64,000 nt of DNA. Origin: Luidia sarsii. Taxonomy: Eukaryota; Echinodermata; Asteroidea; Paxillosida; Luidiidae. Of this stretch, positions 57,195-64,000 are shown one piece after another. The stretch covers positions 3,500,538 to 3,564,537 of the forward strand of contig OX465118.1 in the NCBI GenBank assembly GCA_949987565.1. Direction: 5' to 3'. The position numbers and the translations under genes were made by a program. Numbering within the stretch: the stretch's first letter is position 1; every line of letters starts with the position of its first letter. Below the pieces are notes generated by a model. The model saw only the letters and a program-made list of their open reading frames with translations. It ran no database searches and was not told where the DNA came from.

Positions 57195-57625
57195 TGGAAG
57201 ACTTTGATGGACTTTGATGGCCGCAGCCCACTTCCTAAACAACTCAGGTCTCTTGTCCTTGTTGGGAACTGCATGGACAGATTTCCCCAGCTTTTTCCCG
57301 CTTACATTTTGTCATCCAAAAGCCTGCCAGTACACCATCGTTCAGTTCGCATTGTGTATACAAACTGCACACAGTGTAGTAGAGGTACATCCGTCCGGGC
57401 CCATACGAGAGTTTTCTGTTGTGATGTCACAAACCCTGCAATGATTGGTGGCCCCTTCAAAAACATTCCGGGTTGCGGGAATGCAAATTTGACCTCCATG
57501 ATTTTTCCCTCTTTATGAAACGCGTAGGTACAGTTTGTAAGTAGCACATAGGTAATTGTAGGTTGTTTTTATCACCCAATCAGATGAGCCAACATTTTTC
57601 TCTGGGTTTCATTCCCCAGGTCATG
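57195..57625 (-). pseudogene. THAP-domain fragment, copy D
   Basis: Minus strand: 5' flank from 57620 (AATGAAACCCAGAG, AATGTTGGCTCATCTGATTG (20)), ATG at about 57334, MVYWQAFG, stop, QNVSGKKLGKSVHAVPN, KDKRPELFRKWAAAIK. The first zinc-ligand Cys is changed to Trp and the second codon is replaced by TGA, so this copy is dead, but the frame between KKL and AAAIK is intact. Confidence 0.6.
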
Positions 57626-57639
57626 AAATGTTAATTTTG

Positions 57640-58370
57640 TTTACGTTCATTTTAGCATATTTGGCCCATACTGTACAGTGACATTTTTCTCTTGCCTTTT
57701 TTCTCAACAAATGGAACTGACTTGATAAACTCTTTTGCGCCAGAATTTCGTCAGCGCGTGTCACGTGACATCGCTTTGTTCTTGCACAAAAGCAGCTAAA
57801 TCGGATTAACTTTAAATATGATATGAATCAAAATTTGTACACAGATGCAGAAAAACATTGTGTTTTGCAAACAGACAAATTTCTAGCTTCTTCTTTGGCT
57901 TTTTTTAATATTCCAAAAAAACACCTTTTTTGTTTTTCGATTTGAAAAAGCCTTTCTTTTTGTTCTGATTTGTTTTCTTCCATTTCTTTTTTGCACGAAA
58001 TCCCAAACACTTTGTACATAGTGATTTTGGGTGCTACTTTTGCCTCTAAACTTTGTCTGAAATTATCAAAAAATGGCATGGACTTAGGCCTTTTATTAGT
58101 AGTTAGAGCATAAATGTGCTGCCAACAATGATGATTTTATGATGTCATTGGTTGTCACGTGCCTTAAAAAGATAAATTTCATATTGCAAATTCTGACGCA
58201 ATCCTAAGTCGGATGGCATCCATACTTGGCATGTACATGTATCTAAGTTGTGATAAGGTGTATCAAAAAATTGCCATCATTTGGCTGTGATGTTATCTCA
58301 TGAATATGAATGAGCTCATGAAATTTTCAGATTTTCACATTCAATTGAGCATACAGTATTTGGCCAATTA
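57640..58370. repeat. Fragments of the GCTTTTCCGC-ended repeat family
   Basis: 58325-58365 (TTTTCACATTCAATTGAGCAT in parts) matches 40322-40345; 58130-58200 matches 33700-33780 inverted; 57650-57680 matches 32385-32400 inverted. The pieces are rearranged relative to the copy at 39923-40742. Confidence 0.4.
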
Positions 58371-58590
58371 ATTAATACACTTTCGTCACTTTCCAATTAA
58401 TCTCTTTAGGTTCGTTCATTAATACACTTTCGTCAATTTCCAATTTATCTCTTCAGGTTTGTTAATTAATACACTTTCGTCACTTTCCAATTAATCTCTT
58501 TAGGTTCGTTCATTAATACACTTTCGTCAATTTCCAACTGATCTCTTCAGGTTCGTTAATTAATACACTTTTGTCAGTTTGTAATTCCGT
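58371..58590. repeat. 47-bp tandem repeat
   Basis: About 4.6 units starting ATTAATACACTTTCGTCA at 58371, 58418, 58465, 58512 and 58559. Alternate units differ (CACTTTCC/CAATTTCC; CTTTAGG/CTTCAGG), so the real period is 94 bp. Confidence 0.9.
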
Positions 58591-59929
58591 CCCGACGCAC
58601 GGTTCACTAGTTCGACGGTAACACCGTCCCTTCTACTTTCCTGCTGCCTTGGCTGACCCGTCCCTGAGTGCAAGCTTGGCCCCAATGAACGACTAGGGAG
58701 GGACCAGAGTGCAAGTCCGGCTTCCTGTCTCTAACACCAGGCTGGGCCACGCAGATGCTGCTTCGGGCGATCAGTACGCAGCTGGGCTTACTGCGGGTAC
58801 ATGTACATCCCGATGGCAAAACGGTTGGTGTTCGTACAGCCACCACCAGTCTTTACGGGGTGTGTCTTGCTTATTTGCAGCTTAAGGAGTGAGGTCGAGG
58901 TATCACTTCTGGGCCGGGCTTCAAATCATCCAATCTACCACTATTTGGGCCATCTAGAATAAACAATAACACTAACAAGTACGAAAATATGCCCAATAAC
59001 AATTGCCTTGAGATTATCAACTTCCCACCCAATTACTTTAACTGTGAACAATTTGAAAGGTCCCACTTTCTTTACAAAGACTAACCAAAATTGAAACTTT
59101 GTCGTTAACATAAAATAACCAAAGAAACTTACAGTTTGCCGGGTTCCTCCTTCCCTTGTGCCTCACCAGATCGGTATCACCTGTGCAGAAGCACACACGG
59201 TAGGCTTCTCCTTCGCTTTTGCCAACCTTCCTCTCGACTCCCCGCACAATCAAACATCCAACTTGTTCTGCTCCTCCCTCTCACTCTCCCATCCACACCT
59301 TACTCTCCTACCCTTTTCGCGATCACTCACGCATACCAGTCACCTTCCAAACACATTCCAGAGGGACTACGCCCACCGGACCACAGGGAGACCTGGGGCT
59401 GACCGCACCTTCAATTTGCATAATCTGCGCCTTCAAATTTGAATAATCCTCAGCTTTGTACAAAGAGATTCGTCAACTGGCAAACTATGGCCCTATACTA
59501 AAAAAGAAAACCCCGAAATATTTGTAGGAAATTTCACCCCGGGGTGCCGCTGCCGATCCAATTGGGACAGTTTCATTTCTGAACTCCATATCTGTTTTTT
59601 GAGAAAAAAATTAATAATTCACGATTTTACTTGCTTCACCATCAGAGTTGTGTGAAAAAAACACGGCCAGTTTGTCATCTATACCATAATTTTTTTTAAA
59701 CATTTGTATTTTTTAAATTAATTTATTTTTATTTTTAAATAAAGAAATCAAACTGATTTATGCAGTCTTCACCAAGAAGGATCTCACATGCACGTGCATG
59801 GGGGAATAAGTAAACATTCACGCACTGGGACCAAAACAAAAACAGTGAGGAAATTCTTGAAGCTGTCGATTCACGTGTTGCCACCGCTGGTCGATGTGGA
59901 ATATAGAGAAGGAACAGCATGTTCTTTCA
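58591..59929. other. Unassigned stretch
   Basis: 58600-58860 is more GC-rich than its neighbours; frames of 79-94 codons occur but show no motif. 59580-59760 is AT-rich. No gene recognised. Confidence 0.35.
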
Positions 59930-60475
59930 GTATCCTTTCTCGGCTTCGAGCTGGTGAGTTTGGTCCTCCCAATCCTCCTCGGTGAAGCATGGAGGTGAAG
60001 TGATCGCTACAGTACAAATCTGATTTACATCCTTTCGATTTCTATTGAGTATTGGTAGCCAATTTTGAGAAATATCTCCACTTTGATTGCCGCAGCCCAC
60101 TTCCTAAGTAACTCAGTGTTATTGTCCTTATTGGGAATTGCATGGAAAGTGTTTTCCAGCTTTTTCCTTCTGGCATTTTTACAGCCAAAAGCCTGCCGTT
60201 TAGCTTGCGTGTGTGCACACACTGCACTCTGGGCACCTTATACTTGTCATACGGCAGTTATCTGTCCTCACGTCACATTCCCACAATTAATGGTGTTTTT
60301 TTTCCGAAAAGATGGCTACGTACGTGAATGCAAATTCGGCCTACATTTCCATGAATTTTCTCTCTTTATGAAAATCGTACGTGAGTGACTCTTGGGTAGT
60401 TGTAGGTTGTTTTTAACACCCAGTCAGATGAGCAAACTTTATTTCTTGGGTTGCATTCCCCTTTAAATCTTGCAC
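59930..60475 (-). pseudogene. THAP-domain fragment, copy E
   Basis: Minus strand: TTTAAAGGGGAATGCAACCC at 60468-60449 (a TTAA-containing start, 20 bases), the conserved 5' flank, then AFGCKNARRKKLENTFHAIPN and KDNNTELLRKWAAAIKVE (about 60200-60070), a stop after ERM (60025), then SDHFT and FTEEDWED further on. The most diverged of the five copies. Confidence 0.55.
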
Positions 60476-60740
60476 GTAACATTTGTACTTCGAATTGTAC
60501 CTGTGCACGAAGCATAATATTGCCCGCAAACGTACTAGCTGATTCACGTTTGTTTTGAATGCCTTCAATGCAGCTGCACGCCAGATACCTTTGCAATGCA
60601 GTTCGTGAAGAAGGATCAAGAAATCCGATCGCAAGTGCGTTGTGAAAGGTGACGTCTGTACAGAGCCTAAATTTCAACACGCTCCTAAACGTGCTCCCCT
60701 AAACAATACAGCACGGTGTGAGCCGTGTGGTGAATCTATA

Positions 60741-61174
60741 GGGGCGTTCCCACTACAAAAATAATCGTGATTTGAATCGCGATTCAAAAACCAGGTTGTT
60801 TTTTTTGTGTCCACACAGGCCAAATAATCCCGTCGCAAATAAACGTGAGCCGATTGCGGTTAGCATGTGGTTGTGCTGCACAAGCGGGAATGGCGGGACT
60901 CGCTGACAAACGTAAACAAACCCTGTGCTACACTTCCTGGCAGTAACCTGCTGACAGGAAATGCCACGCTTGTGTAATGCATCATGGGCATAAAAAAAAC
61001 CGGTGTGATTTATTTGAAAAATTATCACTCTTAGTGGAGTCCGAATCACGATTCAAATCCCACTTATAATCATGTTTATTGTGTCCCCACAAACGTTTAT
61101 TGTGTCCCCACATGAATCGCGATTTAAATCGCGAGCCAAATAATCGCGTTTATTTAGTGTAGTGGGAATGGCCC
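60741..61174. mobile_element. 434-bp MITE with GGGC(G/C)(A/T)TTCCCACTACA ends
   Basis: Left end GGGGCGTTCCCACTACA and right end TGTAGTGGGAATGGCCC are inverted repeats of about 17 bp with two mismatches. Inside are ATCGCGATT palindromes (ATCGTGATTTGAATCGCGAT, 20). No coding frame; no clear target duplication (TATA left, TTCT right). Confidence 0.65.
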
Positions 61175-61523
61175 TTCTGTGTCGTCTTTACTCAAGGCGT
61201 GAAGGCAAAAAGATCTTCCTCATGCTCAGCTTGCATAGCACCTGAATAGAGACCAGCATAAGCAAAGGACTGCCACGGTTTCTTTGAACAATTCATAGGC
61301 CCTAATTAAATTCAATCATAAATTATGCTTATTATCTTGGACCAATCACTGACACCGGCATTATTGGACTCGTCATGTATACATGTATGTACTGTACAGT
61401 GTACACGATTCACACTTCGGATGGTTTAGATAGCTAGGCGGAATTTAAATAATAATAAGAAATGATACATGTGTACAAAAATGTTGCAAACTGCTTACTG
61501 ACTAAAATTACCAAAATGCAAAT
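61175..61523. other. Stretch without recognised gene
   Basis: Unassigned; 61465-61523 is the outer flank shared with 29935-29995 (inverted), part of the hairpin repeat family. Confidence 0.4.
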
Positions 61524-61618
61524 CTCAAAATTTAGTGGGCGATCCTAGCAGGACCTTTCTCTCTGCCTTTGAGAAAGGTCCTGCTTGGATCGAAACGTCA
61601 GGCCCACTAAATTTTGAG
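61524..61618. repeat. Dispersed hairpin repeat, copy 2
   Basis: CTCAAAATTTAGTGGGC...GCCCACTAAATTTTGAG with GATCCTAGCAGGACC / GGTCCTGCTTGGATC inside. The left arm lacks CTGACGTTTC, which the right arm has as GAAACGTCAG, so the palindrome is asymmetric. Copy 1 is at 29823-29934. Confidence 0.65.
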
Positions 61619-62393
61619 AATAATAAGAAATAATAAAATGAGGAATTACATGTATTTTGTACTGGTGGAATTGAGAATGGCCAAATTTTTATAATTTTCG
61701 TTAAAATTTTGGGTCGGCGGGCTCGAGAGCCATCTAATAAAAAGATATGGTCGCCCTAGTTTCCAGGTACACTGTAGGTGAAAAACAGACAACATGAGAC
61801 GATACCAGAATGTATGAAGTATACATGTACATGTATCCACTATCCAGTCTGTAGCGGATAAAGACAACATGAAAGTATTGGTGAACAACAATTTTTTCAT
61901 AAACAACGTGAGAAGAAAACTGTAAACTCCACGTTATAATATTCTTGTGTTGCGCAGTTGTCTTCCTCATGTAATGTTTTTTCTTTGCATCTACATGTAT
62001 ATTAATGTTTCGCAGTGGCTATTGTTACGGCAGCCGTAACGCAACTTCCATTTTCTATAGTTGCGGCACTGCAACTGCGCAAGCGCGAGGACAAGCCAGA
62101 TTTTGTTGCTTGAGGTATTAAACCTCACATGTACAGGCAGCGCCGCCTCAAGCTCGGTACAGCACAAGAAACATTGCAAATTCTCTGGCTGTAGGCACAT
62201 AATTTGCTTGTTTTGAGGCAATATCCTTGTCATTATCAGAATGGAAAAAGTTGTAGTCTACTGCGCTCATCTGTCCCGTAGAGCCACTACTGTTGCATAT
62301 TTCCCTAGAGGGCATAATACATTTGCTAAGATTTCACACAATAGCCTCCCAGCATGCCCTGCGGCATACCCGCCATGTTAGCTTCCAGCATAG
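61619..62393. other. Stretch without recognised gene; probable left flank or end of the DIRS-like element
   Basis: No motif found to 62260. The part from about 62260 to 62393 may belong to the terminal repeat of the DIRS-like element that follows, but its partner is outside the window. Confidence 0.35.
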
Positions 62394-62525
62394 GACGTAC
62401 AAAATAGGTGGTTACGCCCCACACGTTGGACAACTCGCCCCAAGTATGGGACAGTTCGCCCCCACCTCGGACAAACCCACATCGAGCGCGGGCCAACTTG
62501 CCCCACAGACGGGCCAGCCACCGGG

Positions 62526-63808
62526 ATGGGTCCGCCGGGATCAACAGCACCTCCCTCAAGCCATGGGACGTGCCCCGGGTTCTCCCCCGACCATATCCAT
62601 CCGGCCCTCCGTAAATTTCTCCGGATCGGACGAGGAACCAACCATGCCAGCGGCCCATCAAAGTTGGTTAACCCGGCTCCGCCTCGTCACGCCAATACGG
62701 CTATATATCACGATAGCGCACCGGGTACGGAGTTCACGCACCCTTCACACTCAGATCAGCCCTCCTCCGGGGAAGAGAATGAGATGTTTGATACTGAACA
62801 CCTCTCCCCCATTGACACGCAACTACGTTTGATTCAGCGGGACATGATCCGGGTTTTAGGCCTGCCAGACAAGAGAGCCGAAGAACCTGAACCTCCCACC
62901 CAACAGTCATTCAAACGACACACCATGACGGGCACTGTCTCCGGATGTGCAGCACCCTTCCCGATTCTGATGCTGGATCAGTTTTGCATCAAACACATTA
63001 ACGCTGTGGCGGATCGCAAAGTATGGCAGTCCTTCGATAAACGGACCAGTAACTACTTCCGGTTCCTGCCGAAGGACGTCGACGATTATCTTACGGTGCC
63101 AACAGTCCCGGATTCCACAAGAGATAAATTGGCTGCTGACGGTAGCGGATCCAGCTCCACTCGCAGTCTGTTTTCTGACCGTACTAGAAACAAGATTGAA
63201 GATACACTGCGGAAGGCAGACTGGGCTTCCATATACTGGATACGCTCGACCTCGTTTCTACTCCTGCTGTCGGAATACTTGGTCAGAGGCTGTGAGGAGG
63301 AGACTGCCATTCCAGTGGACATGTTGTCTTCGGCTTTTCGCTGCCTTGATGAAACTCTCCGCCTGACCTTGGAGCAGTTCACCCGCAATTCTGTGCTGGC
63401 AACCTCCGCTCGACTTGCCAACGTCCTCGACTCCCTTTACCTCCCTTCTGAAGGGGCTAGAAAGTGCTTGGAGGCTTGCCAATCCTGGGTCCGGATCTGT
63501 TATATAACAAATTTCAGGAATCCATGGAAGCGGAAGCGAAGCGTATTGAGACCACCAATAAGATCAATTTTCGCAAGCCGGCACAAAAGCGCACGGTACA
63601 GCCCAAAGCTAAGACCAGGATTAACCTCCAGATACCCACGAGGCCCCCCAGAACCCCAAGAGGCAGAGCTCGGGGTCATTTTCCTGCTACATCGACAGCC
63701 CGCTTCTCGGCGAATCCTATGGATTCGCGCCGACGCCAACCCTCCCGTCGTGGCGGCCAGACCTCCAAACAATCGGCCCCTCGGTTTTCCGGAGGGTGGC
63801 GCAAGTGA
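62526..63808 (+). pseudogene. gag: DIRS-like element gag, one frameshift
   Basis: ATG 62526 opens a frame with MGPPGSTAPPSSHG and an acidic/Pro-rich N-part, IDTQLRLIQRDMIRVLGLPD (20), a helical middle part (DTLRKADWASIYWIRSTSFL (20), SSAFRCLDETLRLTLEQF, LATSARLANVLDSLYLPSEG (20)). Near 63461 the gag-like reading moves to the next frame (LGGLPILGPDLLYNKFQES, EAEAKRIETTNK, then a basic RGRARGHFP tail) which stops at 63806-63808. The LFG.DL-like block followed by a basic tail is the usual end of DIRS gag. The N-terminal frame is open from 62394. The frame assignment and family are inferred from pattern and from the pol start behind it. Confidence 0.6.
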
Positions 63809-63809
63809 C

Positions 63810-64000
63810 AATCTCGCACCACGGTGGCCCCCCACCGTTGGGCCTGTGGGCGGCCGCCTCAAAGCATTCATAAGGCCCTGGTCTCAGGTCGTCTCCGACC
63901 GGTGGGTGCTCAAGACAATCGGTCACGGTTATGCACTGGAATTCTCGTGCACTGTGTCCTCTAGTGGTAGGACAGATCTTCAGGATCATGGACCACATAG
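63810..64000 (+). CDS. pol: DIRS-like element pol, N-terminal start, cut by window edge
   Basis: VGGRLKAFIRPWSQVVSDRW then VLKTIGHGYALEF (63846-63945) matches the conserved beginning of DIRS1-like RT proteins (GGRL..F...W..I..D.WVL..V..GY...F). The frame has no stop from 62394 to the window end, i.e. it is the same frame as the gag N-terminal part and overlaps the gag tail frame. DIRS elements code for RT, RNase H, a methyltransferase-like domain and a tyrosine recombinase; these would follow beyond base 64000. Confidence 0.65.

Overview
The window is eukaryotic nuclear DNA: split coding exons with GT-AG borders, THAP and PHD zinc fingers, and dense transposable elements. The mix of repeats (Penelope-like, Gypsy, BEL/Pao, DIRS-like, CR1/L2-type LINE, hAT, PIF/Harbinger, Kolobok-like THAP fragments, tRNA-derived SINEs, long foldback DNA) and the very frequent self-complementary TACATG microsatellites suggest a marine invertebrate deuterostome (cephalochordate, echinoderm or hemichordate). 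The exact species cannot be fixed from the sequence.

The only clear host gene is a plus-strand cyclic-nucleotide phosphodiesterase of the PDE5/PDE11 type. Exon 1 (14894-15622) encodes the N-terminal helix region, a PDE5-type phosphorylation motif (RKVSASEF) and the first part of GAF-A. The next exon (37308-37475) completes GAF-A with its NK...FTDGDE motif. Both borders are phase 0. The 21.7 kb intron between them is filled with repeats. GAF-B and the catalytic domain are not seen, so they probably lie beyond base 64000.

Layout: 1-1895 broken Penelope-like element (PLE), part of it inverted; 2269-6980 Gypsy pol remnant between LTRs in inverted orientation; 8515-9075 three tRNA-derived SINE heads, two of them in a palindrome; 10205-10709 a second PLE family fragment; 11040-12330 LTR-like DNA and a BEL/Pao gag remnant; 14894-37475 the PDE locus. 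The intron holds three members of a Harbinger-like or 1-kb repeat family, THAP-containing fragments, a 2-kb foldback element with 42-bp inner repeats, a 36-bp minisatellite, a small THAP gene (28098-29144), a decayed SAP-like/PHD-finger frame (30065-30745), a LINE 3' end and a nearly complete PLE (34255-36800).

Downstream: a hairpin-ended repeat (39923-40742) abuts a PIF/Harbinger MITE with TTA target duplication (40746-41976); a 2.5-kb array of a 29-bp repeat follows (43368-45924). A Gypsy element lies on the minus strand (47255-57180) with an hAT element (52589-55021) inserted in gag and a duplicated flank plus solo LTR at its 5' side. The right end holds more THAP fragments, a 47-bp tandem repeat, a 434-bp MITE and the gag and start of pol of a DIRS-like element cut by the window edge. 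Apart from the PDE exons and perhaps the THAP gene, nearly every recognisable protein sequence here is a mobile-element remnant.
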